This document shows, one piece after another, positions 47,301 through 55,777 of a stretch of 64,000 nt of DNA. The position numbers and the translations under genes were made by a program. This DNA is from Mariniblastus fucicola. GTDB lineage: Bacteria; Planctomycetota; Planctomycetia; Pirellulales; Pirellulaceae. Position 1 is the stretch's first letter. The number at the start of each line of letters is the position of its first letter. Location of the stretch: contig NZ_CP042912.1 of NCBI RefSeq assembly GCF_008087665.1, positions 6,386,001 to 6,450,000 on the forward strand, written 5' to 3'. The notes under the pieces are model-generated. The model made no database searches. It was not told the origin of the DNA and worked only from the letters and a program-made list of their open reading frames with translations.

Positions 47301-47462
47301 CTCGAATCCGTTCGCGACGCCAACAGCGCCGGTGCCTCGAAAGCCTGGCCAGTCCGTGTTTTCCTGCTGGGCGTGAACTTGCAATGCGGAGACCGAAACC
47401 AAGATCGCGATCGCAATGCCAACCACAATTGCGACCGTGGGACGAATTCTAAAATGAGCCAT
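44367..47462 (-). CDS. PQQ-like beta-propeller fused to a sulfatase
   Basis: The 1031-residue secreted protein joins two domains. Residues ~36-460 are a PQQ/quinoprotein-like propeller (TDWPGFRGTGAVGVANG, repeated GEEVWRK/GDEVWRV blades). Residues ~478-1000 are a sulfatase of the iduronate-sulfatase type (NILFIAVDDLRPSLGCYG, formylglycine motif VCNPSRASLMTG, LWSDHGWKLGE). A short beta tail follows. Both domains look complete, and a threonine/lysine-rich linker connects them with no frame change. The propeller may bind a substrate or a partner. It is seven bases downstream of the FG-GAP gene. Confidence 0.9.
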   Translation of the reverse strand: MAHFRIRPTVAIVVGIAIAILVSVSALQVHAQQENTDWPGFRGTGAVGVANGFETALEWDVTNPDDKSILWKSPVPGLGHSCPTIVGNRIFVATAVAEDGEAKLQFGRAGNIDAADDDSEQSWMVLCFDKTTGKELWRKTAHTGIPKATRHTKATHANTTVAVDGDNVVAFFGSEGLYCYDLEGNLKWKKDLGVVDVSKYGTGWGYGSSPAIHDGHIVLVCDDPEHPYVVALKLADGEEVWRKTRDKDCERSWGTPLIHSADDGAKVVVNGWPWIISYDLATGDEVWRVKGGGDNPIPTPFVVDEHIFITNAHGGRSPIIAVRTDAKGNLDETESPDDAGLAWRTEKGGSYMSTPVVVGEHMYLGNTNGVLRCFNVKSGEKVYEKRIASGAYIVSSLVAANDKIYCTAEDGTVYVIKAGPEYEVLARNRLGAPCLATPAISAGVLFFRTAYSLIAIGPNSDAETAEETDVTKKAKKPNILFIAVDDLRPSLGCYGDEVAVSPNIDALSARGMTFNRAYCQVAVCNPSRASLMTGLSPDSLGVWTLPIHFREAKPDAVTIPQWFRKSGYAAASHGKIYHNPTPDPQSWSEPIRRLPKLPYPYPEGTRELVNEAMEKLPQKDWRKNNLRRPSTSAPDLPDNQVLDGARTDQCIEDLKRLGKSSQPFMLAMGYVRPHLAFIAPKKYWDMYDPEQLPVPVDQHTPIGAPQYSMHNNSELSHYVDLIDMPKPWDDETLPPEKMRQLIHGYYACVSYVDSQIGRLLKTLDEEGLRENTIVVLWSDHGWKLGEYRGWGKMTNYEIDARVPMIISAPGMKTAGESTDSLAELIDIYPTLCELAGIEVPDFVEGKSLAPVLQDSKARVRESAVSQYYRKHQGREYMGYSMRTDQYRYIEWRDFGTGELVEQELYDHYENEMETENLIASVSPGAVEGLSALLKSTHPPKKLELVPAIHTSPSGAGRLAADISFENETDVEITVYPIVSSGKRNRGKKIAPGKSLNLKGRIGGAYVVESADGTIHEVHSPCWPPRPVVIRK

Positions 47463-47468
47463 ATGAGT

Positions 47469-48698
47469 TCAGTTTTCTTTAACAGGTTGATTCACGAAGA
47501 TTCGATTTTGTTGGTTGGAGTTGGCGATGACGATGTCGGCGTAACCGTCGCCAGTCAAGTCGCTCACGCAAACTCCATAGCTGGCGGATTCGGAGCCGCC
47601 GAACTGATTTAGATTAAACGTGCCGTCTTTCAAATTGAAGGCGACCGCGTTCTTTTGCCCAGTATTTCCAGCCACGAAATCAGGCCGACCGTCCTTGTTG
47701 AAGTCAGCGACTGCGATGCAATACGTTCGGCTCTCTGCTGACCCGACGTTGAGCTCGCGAGCAACGCCACCTTTGCCATCGCCGAAGAAAATGGTGTTCG
47801 CAGCTTCAATGTTTCCCATGACCCAATCCATATGTCCGTCGAGATTGAAGTCGGCCGTGGCGACCGCGCGGCTGGAGATTTCAGTTTTGCCAAACGGTGT
47901 TCCAGACGCGAACTTTCCGTCGCCTTCACCCAACAGAATCATGTTTGCTTGAGCGTCCCGGTTCGCCAGAATCAGATCGACATGACCGTCTTCGTTCAAG
48001 TCAGCGACTGCCACATCGATCGTCGAATCGTCTTTGGAGCCGAACGTGGTTGACTTCTCAAATCCAGCCTTCCCGTCGTTGAAAAAAATTCGATTCGGTC
48101 GGCCTCGGCAAGTCAGCAACAGGTCGATGTGACCGTCGCCATTGACGTCTGCGGTAGTCATGCTACGAACGCTGGTCGGTTCGCCAATTTCGCAATGACG
48201 CGTGAACCTTCCGCGGCCGTCGTTCTCGAAAACGAGGCAAGGAGCCATGTCGTTGCCGACGGCGATATCAAGGTCACCGTCTCCGTCGAGGTCGGCAAGC
48301 TCGCAGGCGTAACTGGTGGAAAGGTCGACTCCCAGCGGACGCGCAACATTAAATCGGGCTCGGGACTGATTGAAAAATGCGTAGTTCTGCTGAGGCCAGT
48401 GTCTGCCATTGGCGACCACCAAATCCGTGTCGCCATCGCCATCGATGTCTCCGGCTCGAACGGAAGCCGACAACTGCGTCTCCGTCCCGAGAACCATCCG
48501 CGAGTTGGAAACAAATCGCCTCTGCTGCGCGTCAGCCGAAGCGACAAAGCAGAATAACGAAACCAGGCTCAGCGTGGCAAGAAACAGGTGATCAGCAAAA
48601 ACGTGACGCAAGTCGAAGCCTTTTGGGTTAGCAATCTGCAGATGCGATTCAACATGCCACGAGCGACATCGATCACCGCAACTTAACCATCCTCTCAA
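47469..48698 (-). CDS. Secreted FG-GAP/VCBS repeat protein
   Basis: The mature part consists of about seven repeats with calcium-loop sequences (DIDGDGDTDLVVANG, DLDGDGDLDIAVGN, DVNGDGHIDLLLT and so on), forming a beta-propeller. A signal segment is visible (FLATLSLVSLFCFVASADAQ) but far from the first ATG; TTG at 48611 with AAAGG upstream may be the true start. Likely extracellular carbohydrate or protein binding. It heads the minus-strand run of PQQ-sulfatase and sulfatase genes and probably shares their transcript. Confidence 0.83.
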   Translation of the reverse strand: MRGWLSCGDRCRSWHVESHLQIANPKGFDLRHVFADHLFLATLSLVSLFCFVASADAQQRRFVSNSRMVLGTETQLSASVRAGDIDGDGDTDLVVANGRHWPQQNYAFFNQSRARFNVARPLGVDLSTSYACELADLDGDGDLDIAVGNDMAPCLVFENDGRGRFTRHCEIGEPTSVRSMTTADVNGDGHIDLLLTCRGRPNRIFFNDGKAGFEKSTTFGSKDDSTIDVAVADLNEDGHVDLILANRDAQANMILLGEGDGKFASGTPFGKTEISSRAVATADFNLDGHMDWVMGNIEAANTIFFGDGKGGVARELNVGSAESRTYCIAVADFNKDGRPDFVAGNTGQKNAVAFNLKDGTFNLNQFGGSESASYGVCVSDLTGDGYADIVIANSNQQNRIFVNQPVKEN

Positions 48699-48965
48699 TT
48701 TTTCAATCAGAAAGTCAGTCGGAGATCGTATCTCACGCAGCTTTTTCGCACCACACTTTGATTCTAACCCCGAAGATTACGGAATGAGTCGGATCTTTTT
48801 CGATGGGATTTTCGACGGTCCCACGGAGACACGCAGATCGGCGGTTCATTTGCCGTAAGCTGGTGGTACGGGGAATGCTCCCGGGTGAGCAACGCTCCGT
48901 CGAATATCGGAGGCCATCCCGGCTATCCTGACAACCACGATGCAAAGATAGCCTAGCGAGGAATT

Positions 48966-50510
48966 ATGAAGATGCCACTGTTTCTAAAACTTGCGACCGC
49001 GATTGCCGTTTCGATGGCCAGCATTGATGTCGGCATTGATGTCGCGCCTGCTTGTGCAGACGAACCGACAGTCGGAGAAAGCCGCCCAAACATTCTGTTC
49101 GCGATCGCCGACGACTGGGGTTGGCCACACGCGAGCATTTACGGAGATCCGGTCTGCAAAACGCCGACTTTTGATCGTGTCGCCAAAGAAGGCATTCTGT
49201 TCGAGCACGCGTTTATCTCCTCGCCATCATGCACGCCGTCTCGCAACGCCATCCTGACGGGCCAGCATTTCTGGCGGCTGGGCGGAGGAGCGAATCTGCA
49301 TTCCGTGCTCGACACCAAACATCAGGCCTTCGTACATTTGCTCGATCGTGCCGGATACGAAACGGGTCATATGAGAAAAATGTGGGGGCCGGGCGATGCT
49401 TCGAACTGGGAAGTGAATCCAGCCGGGAAGAAGTTCAAGGACTTCGATCAATTCCTCGAAATGCGGGACTCGGACAAACCGTTCTGCTTTTGTTTTGGAG
49501 CCTACGATCCTCATCGCGGATACAAAAAAGGTTCAGGGAAAAAGAGCGGCATGGACCTGGACGAAATCAGGCTGTTCGATTGCTTTCCCGATTCAGAAAC
49601 AATTCGCAGCGATGTTGCTGACTATTATTTCGAAGTCCAACGTTTCGATTCGGAACTTGGCCAGGCGTTAAAGCGACTTGAAGAATTGGGCCAGCTCGAC
49701 AACACCGTCGTTGTCGTCACCGGCGATCACGGCATGCCGTTTCCGCGTTGCAAAAGCAATCTCTACGATTCCGGGGCTCGCGTCCCGATGGCGGTTCGCT
49801 GGCCGAAGAAAATCAAAGCGAATCGAGTCGTCACGGATTTCGTCAGCACGACAGATCTGGCTCCGACGTTTCTGGAAATCGCTGGCGTTGAAATTCCGAA
49901 AACCATGACGGGCCAGAGCTGGATGCCGCTGTTTGAGTTTTCGGGCACCGAGGATGTCGCGTTGATTGAGGACGACCGCGACCATGTGATCTTCGGCAAA
50001 GAGCGACACGTGCCGGCGCAGGAAGCTCCTGACGTTGGCGGCTTTCCGATGCGAGCGATTCGCACGGCCGAGTTTCTGTTGATCGAAAATTTTCGTCCGG
50101 ATCGCTGGCCCAACGGCACGCCGAACTACAAACAGGCCCAGATTCCTTCTGCGTGGCTGGCCGACACCGACAACGGTCCGACCAAGACTTACATCGTTGA
50201 GAATCGCGACAAGGACGACAACCATCGACGTTGTTACGAGCTGTGTTTCGCAAAACGTCCTCGCTTTGAACTGTTCGACATTCAAGCCGATCCCGAGCAG
50301 CTAACGAACCTCGCGTACGATCCGGAATTCGCCGAAGTCCGCGACAAACTTCACGGTCGATTGACCGAAGAACTGTTGGCGAGCGACGATCCGCGAGCCA
50401 AGGACTCAGCCGCGGCGACGAAGTATTTTGACTCGTTCAAGTACCTCGGCCAGGGCCCGCGTCATCCGAGCTTCAAGAAACAGAAGCGGAACTCGAAAGC
50501 GAAAAACTGA
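48966..50510 (+). CDS. Secreted sulfatase
   Basis: GAGGAATT precedes the ATG. The 514-residue product has a signal peptide (residues 1-31), NILFAIADDWGW at the first metal site, formylglycine motif PSCTPSRNAILTG and VVVTGDHGMPFPR. It ends in a Lys-rich tail. Substrate is probably a sulfated polysaccharide. Its end is four bases from the end of the convergent esterase. Confidence 0.92.
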   Translation: MKMPLFLKLATAIAVSMASIDVGIDVAPACADEPTVGESRPNILFAIADDWGWPHASIYGDPVCKTPTFDRVAKEGILFEHAFISSPSCTPSRNAILTGQHFWRLGGGANLHSVLDTKHQAFVHLLDRAGYETGHMRKMWGPGDASNWEVNPAGKKFKDFDQFLEMRDSDKPFCFCFGAYDPHRGYKKGSGKKSGMDLDEIRLFDCFPDSETIRSDVADYYFEVQRFDSELGQALKRLEELGQLDNTVVVVTGDHGMPFPRCKSNLYDSGARVPMAVRWPKKIKANRVVTDFVSTTDLAPTFLEIAGVEIPKTMTGQSWMPLFEFSGTEDVALIEDDRDHVIFGKERHVPAQEAPDVGGFPMRAIRTAEFLLIENFRPDRWPNGTPNYKQAQIPSAWLADTDNGPTKTYIVENRDKDDNHRRCYELCFAKRPRFELFDIQADPEQLTNLAYDPEFAEVRDKLHGRLTEELLASDDPRAKDSAAATKYFDSFKYLGQGPRHPSFKKQKRNSKAKN

Positions 50511-50514
50511 AGCT

Positions 50515-51735
50515 CTACTTCAGGTGCTGTTCGAAAAACGCTTTCATTTTCGCCGCGTAGGGAACGCCGAATTTGCGGAAGGTCGCTTTCGTTGTGTCGT
50601 TTGGTTTCCAGTCAAAGAAAGCATGACCTGCGCCGGCAACCTTGTCGTAGACCACGACTTGACCTTTGGATTCGAGTGCATCAGCAAACGCTTGGACTTT
50701 CTCGTCACGGATTAGCGAATCCTTGTCGCCAAGCGTCAGATACTGAGGCACCGATCGGACGCGCGATTCGGGGATGTGGCTCTGCGGAGCCGTTGCTTCG
50801 GCGGCTGCTTGGGGCAGATCCTGCATGAAATCTTTCAAGCGATCCGAAGCAAAGACTCCGTAGCTCGGCGCGGCGGCCTTGATCGAGCCCAGCATTTCTT
50901 CGCGGACTTCATCCACCGATTTGCCTTCGGGAATATAGGTCGGACGGTATTGGTAAACGCCATCGGTTTCGCCAAAGCCACCGTCTCCGATTTTCTCAAT
51001 CAGGATCGAAGCCGAAGCGGACAGATGGCCTCCCGCACTATCGCCGGTGACTCCGATTCGCGTTGCATCGCCACCGTAATCTTTGGCGTGTTCCATGATG
51101 TGAGCGATCGCACCAAAGACGTCTTCGATCAGGTTGGCCATCGAGTTCGGTTCTTCGTCGCCGTCGAGCTTTCCAATCCAGCGATAGTCGATACTGCAAA
51201 CCACGAACTTGCCGCCTTTGGTTAGCTCACGAGCCAGACCGCGCATCACGTCTTCGTCGTTCGTTGCCCAACCGCCGCCGTGAATGATGACGATGATTGG
51301 CAGATCGGATGCTCCTTGGGGCGAGTAAACGTCGTATTTCAAGGGCTTTTTGCCGGGTTGTGCGTAAACGATGTTGTGCTTGACCGAAACATGAGCGACT
51401 TCTTCGGCTTCGATAAACGATGCGCCAACGTGCTTGTCCTGATCGAATGTGATTTCGAAATCAGCCGTCAGTGACTCGTGATACATCGCTCCCCAGCGGC
51501 CCGGAACGGAGTAATAAATCGAATCGACAGCAAAGCCATCCGCCGGCGTTGCTCGAACGGTGACAGCGGTCCCAGAAGGATACTGTCCATCGGCGGGCAC
51601 GGGTGGATCGAGCTCAATCGAACCGTGCTTGACCGGGTCCAGAGTGATGGAAAACGATTCGTCCTGGGCGGATACGTTCATCGTGCAAACAGAGACAACT
51701 GCGAAAATGGAAACGGCGAAGGCAACAGATTTCAT
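50515..51735 (-). CDS. Secreted alpha/beta-hydrolase (esterase)
   Basis: The 406-residue protein has a signal peptide (1-23) and a short beta N-terminal domain (about 30-110) resembling a bacterial repeat domain (SIELDPPVPADGQYPSGTAVTV). An esterase fold follows with oxyanion HGGGWATND and the nucleophile in GDSAGGHLSAS; the catalytic His is probably in AGAGHAFFDW. It likely removes acyl groups from polysaccharide or small esters, in keeping with the neighbouring sulfatases. Confidence 0.87.
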   Translation of the reverse strand: MKSVAFAVSIFAVVSVCTMNVSAQDESFSITLDPVKHGSIELDPPVPADGQYPSGTAVTVRATPADGFAVDSIYYSVPGRWGAMYHESLTADFEITFDQDKHVGASFIEAEEVAHVSVKHNIVYAQPGKKPLKYDVYSPQGASDLPIIVIIHGGGWATNDEDVMRGLARELTKGGKFVVCSIDYRWIGKLDGDEEPNSMANLIEDVFGAIAHIMEHAKDYGGDATRIGVTGDSAGGHLSASASILIEKIGDGGFGETDGVYQYRPTYIPEGKSVDEVREEMLGSIKAAAPSYGVFASDRLKDFMQDLPQAAAEATAPQSHIPESRVRSVPQYLTLGDKDSLIRDEKVQAFADALESKGQVVVYDKVAGAGHAFFDWKPNDTTKATFRKFGVPYAAKMKAFFEQHLK

Positions 51736-52027
51736 GGCGACACTCGGGATGGGTGAGTTTAATCAGTCAAAACGATTTTAACCGATATTCAATTCCAGCT
51801 GCTACGACCGAACTGCAATCCCCCAATCGAGCTGGCGGGCCGACTTATTGCATTGGCTGCGAACATAAAAACGCATTTGCTTACGGTCCTGACGGATTCG
51901 AAGAAACGTTTTCGCTTATGGATTGTTTCATTCCAAAAGTTCCTGCTTGAATTGACGACATGGCCATGCCACTATGGAAAGCCAAGCCGTACACCCGCGT
52001 CCCGCTTCCTGAGAATAAAGTCCAGCA

Positions 52028-54544
52028 ATGCAATTTCTTCGTCGATTTCGAATTGCGACCATCGTCTTTGGCTTATCCCTGACACTTTTCGCGACGACTG
52101 CGGCTGTCGGAGACGACACCGACGACAAGAAAAAACAGGACTCGACCGGCCCTTCGATCGTCCTCAAAGACGCGACGATTCACTCTTCTGGCCCCGCGGG
52201 AACCTTCGTTGGATCAATCGTGGTTACCGATGGAAAGATCGCTGCGATTGGCGAAAACGTAGAATCCCCCGACGATGCGAAGGTTTACGACCTGACTGGT
52301 TTTCACATCACGCCCGGGCTGATCGAGAGCCGCGGCAAGCTTTGGCTGACGCCTCAAGCGGTCTCTGAAAGTAACGCCAAAGCCGAATTGAAAGTCGTCG
52401 ACGCGATCGACCCGTGGAATGAAGACTGGCAAGAACTTGCGGCGCAAGGCATCACTTCGGTTTACGTCCAACCCAACTCCGTCAGTGCGGTCGGAGGGAT
52501 GGGGGCCGTTTTGCGAGTCGGTCCTCACGGCTCGGTGGAAGACATCGTGATGAAGGACGATGTCGCGGTGCAGGTTTCGATCGGGACTCGCGGCAAGTCT
52601 TCGAAAGATCGCTACGCCCAGATTCAGGCCCTCGAGAAACTGCTCAAGAGCGCTCAGGAAAAAAAGAAAGACGGCGACAAGGATAAAGAAAAGAAGGACG
52701 CCAAAGAGGACTCCGACAAAAAGAAAGCGGACTCGGACGACAAGGACAAAGAAGATAAAGACGACAAGGATGCCGACGAAGACAAAAAGAAAGACGACGA
52801 GAAAAAAGACGACAAGGACGCAGACGACAAGAAAGATGTCACCAAAGAGATCTTTAAACGCGTACTGAAACGCGAGATTCCGCTGTTTGTTGAAGTTCAC
52901 CATTCCGATTCGCTCAAGCGGGTGATCGCTCTGGCGAAGGAGTTTGAGATCCGTGTTGTGCTTGATGGACTGACGAAAGTCACCAGTTGCGCCGACGAAC
53001 TTGCGGATAGCAATCACGCGATGGTGGTGGGGCCGTTTTTTGAACCCGGTGCGGCACCCGAATATCGCAAGGACGGCGACCTGGATTGGTTTGCTGAATT
53101 GGATTCGGATGAAAAGCTGTGGACTTTGTCGACTTTCGCGGGTTCGGCTCGCGGATCTCAGGCCCTGCGAATCAACGCGGCTCATGCTGTTAGTCTCGGC
53201 ATCGATTCAGATGAAGTGTTGAAGGCTCTGACCGCAAACGCGGCTCGAATGCTGGGCGTTGCCGATCATGTCGGCACGCTGGAAAAAGGAAAACAGGCTG
53301 ATATCGCCGTGTTTGCTGGCGATCCAATGGATTCAAGTACACCGGCTCGCCTGGTTTTGAGTCACGGCAAAGTCATTTTTGAAAGCGACGTTGCGGCAAT
53401 GGAATCGGCTGCGGCAAAAACTGGTGAGGCGATCGCGTTGCCTTCGCTTTTGCCCAAAAGCTATGTCGTGACGACCACTCGCATGCTTCGCGATGGCAAG
53501 CTCGGCCCGGGAGCAATCACCGTAGTCGACGGAAAGATCACGCTGGTTGCAAAAGGCGTTGTCACAGTTGAAGGCGAAAGTACAGCCGACGAACCTCAAG
53601 TCTTTGACCTTGGCGATACGATCGTGACACCGGGGCTGGTGATCGCTCATTCGTCGCTGGGCCAGGCGGCTGCGATCAACGATTCCACGGAATCAGACGC
53701 CAGCCATCTTCGCGCCGTCGACGCCTTTGATCCGACAACCAAACAAGCCAAAGAAACTCTGGCGGCCGGATTCGTTCACATCGGATTGGCGCCGGGAACT
53801 TCGAATACTTCATCCGGAGCGATGGGGCACGTGCGACTCGGGGTCGGCGAATATGTTGTATCACCGACGATCGCCAACCAGTTTGTGTTGGGCAACTCGG
53901 CTCGCAATGCCGAACGATTTCCTGCTTCGCTCAACGGCCAAGTCCGGATGATCAGCGACCTGTTTGGTGGGTCTTTGGTCGATTCACGAGTCTACCTTTC
54001 GGACGCGATTGCAAAATCAGTCGCCGACGAAAAGCTGGCTTGCGTGAAAGAAGTCATCGACGGAAAACGCAAACCGATTTTCCTGGCCAACGACGAAGTC
54101 GAAATCCGCTCGGTCATTGCACTCGCGAAAAAGAATAAGCTTTCCGCTCCGACGCTGGCCTCCAATGGTTCGGTTGGCGACCTCGCGGACCAGCTCGCAG
54201 AAAACGATATGGGATTGTTGGTCTATCCCATTGGCACCGCGGACTTGAACCGACGTCCGCTGCAAACCAAAGCCGCGGTTGATGCCGGCGTGCCGATCGG
54301 GTTCGTCGCGGATTCAGCACAGCAAGTGCGCACAACCGCTTCGATGCTGGTATCAGCAGGCGTTCCTGCAGAGAAAGTTCTCAGCGGCCTGACCGAAGGC
54401 GGTGCGGCGCTCGTCGGGATGGAAAACGTTGGACTTGAGCCCGGAGCCAACGCGGACTTCGTCGTCTGGAGTGCCTCGCCGGTCAACCTTGCCGCGAAAC
54501 CACTGAACGTGATTGTCGATGGAAAACCTGTTTCTAAAAAGTAA
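52028..54544 (+). CDS. Secreted double amidohydrolase-like protein, active site degenerate
   Basis: The 838-residue protein has a signal peptide and two amidohydrolase-fold modules (about 40-455 and 470-838). Each opens with the small beta domain (VVTDGKIAAIG; VVDGKITLVAK). The metal motif HxH, expected after PGL, is replaced by PGLIESRG in module 1 and PGLVIAHSS in module 2. Other ligand His and Asp are also not evident. A Lys/Asp/Glu run of about 70 residues (around 217-280) lies in module 1. It is probably a non-catalytic paralogue. First gene of the array. Confidence 0.85.
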   Translation: MQFLRRFRIATIVFGLSLTLFATTAAVGDDTDDKKKQDSTGPSIVLKDATIHSSGPAGTFVGSIVVTDGKIAAIGENVESPDDAKVYDLTGFHITPGLIESRGKLWLTPQAVSESNAKAELKVVDAIDPWNEDWQELAAQGITSVYVQPNSVSAVGGMGAVLRVGPHGSVEDIVMKDDVAVQVSIGTRGKSSKDRYAQIQALEKLLKSAQEKKKDGDKDKEKKDAKEDSDKKKADSDDKDKEDKDDKDADEDKKKDDEKKDDKDADDKKDVTKEIFKRVLKREIPLFVEVHHSDSLKRVIALAKEFEIRVVLDGLTKVTSCADELADSNHAMVVGPFFEPGAAPEYRKDGDLDWFAELDSDEKLWTLSTFAGSARGSQALRINAAHAVSLGIDSDEVLKALTANAARMLGVADHVGTLEKGKQADIAVFAGDPMDSSTPARLVLSHGKVIFESDVAAMESAAAKTGEAIALPSLLPKSYVVTTTRMLRDGKLGPGAITVVDGKITLVAKGVVTVEGESTADEPQVFDLGDTIVTPGLVIAHSSLGQAAAINDSTESDASHLRAVDAFDPTTKQAKETLAAGFVHIGLAPGTSNTSSGAMGHVRLGVGEYVVSPTIANQFVLGNSARNAERFPASLNGQVRMISDLFGGSLVDSRVYLSDAIAKSVADEKLACVKEVIDGKRKPIFLANDEVEIRSVIALAKKNKLSAPTLASNGSVGDLADQLAENDMGLLVYPIGTADLNRRPLQTKAAVDAGVPIGFVADSAQQVRTTASMLVSAGVPAEKVLSGLTEGGAALVGMENVGLEPGANADFVVWSASPVNLAAKPLNVIVDGKPVSKK

Positions 54545-54548
54545 GCGA

Positions 54549-55775
54549 ATGAAACGATTGAGATCCATTTTTAATTCAGCTCTCGCTTGCTCCGTTGGCA
54601 TAGCGATCGTCGTGGCTGCTGTCGTGCCGTCCACGTTTGCTGACAACAGTGATTCGAAGAACAGTGAATCTTCTGCGACGCTGTACAAGGCCAGCAAGGT
54701 CTACACGATGGACGGCGATCCGCTTTCGCCAGGCCAGGTGTTGGTCATTGACGGCAAAATCAAAGCGGTCGCTGAAACGGTAGATCTCGGCGGCGTCGAA
54801 GCCGAATCGGTCGACCTTGGCGAAGGCAGCGTTTTGATGCCGGGCCTTGTCGATGCGTATTCGCAAACTCCGCTCAGCAGCACTGGCATGGACGAAATTA
54901 CCAGCGAAGTAACCCTGGACTTTCAGGCGATCCATTCGATCGACTGGGACAAAAACTCGCTTCGCCGGCAACTTCAAGCCGGAACAACAACGGTCAATGC
55001 ATCTCCGGGCACGCAAAACGTTTTGGGTGGAACAGCGGCTGTCATCAAAACCATGGACCACGGCGATTCGGTTCTGGTCGAAGACGGAGCCATGCTGGCC
55101 GCGATGTGCAACGATCCGGCGTCACGAAATCGTTCACGTTCCCGACCCGACACGATCTACGTTCGCCAACCAACGAATCGGATGGGCGTCGTTTGGATCC
55201 TGCGAAACACATTCAGCAAAGCGGAACGTTCGAAAGACGAAAACGCTTACGCAAAACTGAAACAGGCGGTGGCCGCCGATCGCCCTTTGATGATGGTCAG
55301 CCGCATGTCGTACGACATCGAAACCGTTGGAACGTTGGCCGATGAGTTCGGATTCAAACCGATCATTGTCGGTGGCGAGGAAGCTTACAAGGTCAAAGAA
55401 GAGTTGGTCGAGCGAGACTATCCGCTGGTTCTGAAGTACGACAATCCTGGCACAACGCAGGGCGCCGAACGTTCAGAACTTTGCTGGAACAATCCGGGCA
55501 TTCTGGCGGAAGCCGGCCTTACGTTTGCGATCGCCGGGGACAACTTGCTTGAGAAAGCTCGCTTCGCCCGTCGATTCGGGCTCGATGCGGACGTTGCTCT
55601 GGCTTCGATCACATCAACGCCAGCCCAGATCATTGGGGTTTCGGATCGAGTCGGCAAAATTGCTGCCGGCTACGACGCGGACTTGATTGCTCTCTCGGGC
55701 GAACCACTTGAATTAACAACTTCGATTCGTTGGGTCATGGTCAACGGTAAGACGACCACTGAAAAGGAAAACTAA
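54549..55775 (+). CDS. Secreted amidohydrolase-like protein, active site degenerate
   Basis: The ATG at 54549 follows the previous stop by four bases. A 408-residue product with a signal peptide (1-32) and one amidohydrolase fold. The metal motif after PGL is DAYSQ in place of DAHxH. The C-terminal signature (ADLIALSGEPLELTTSIRWVMVNGK) is typical of imidazolonepropionase-related amidohydrolases. There is no acidic linker. Probably inactive alone; an association with other products of the array is an inference. Confidence 0.84.
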   Translation: MKRLRSIFNSALACSVGIAIVVAAVVPSTFADNSDSKNSESSATLYKASKVYTMDGDPLSPGQVLVIDGKIKAVAETVDLGGVEAESVDLGEGSVLMPGLVDAYSQTPLSSTGMDEITSEVTLDFQAIHSIDWDKNSLRRQLQAGTTTVNASPGTQNVLGGTAAVIKTMDHGDSVLVEDGAMLAAMCNDPASRNRSRSRPDTIYVRQPTNRMGVVWILRNTFSKAERSKDENAYAKLKQAVAADRPLMMVSRMSYDIETVGTLADEFGFKPIIVGGEEAYKVKEELVERDYPLVLKYDNPGTTQGAERSELCWNNPGILAEAGLTFAIAGDNLLEKARFARRFGLDADVALASITSTPAQIIGVSDRVGKIAAGYDADLIALSGEPLELTTSIRWVMVNGKTTTEKEN

Positions 55776-55777
55776 AC

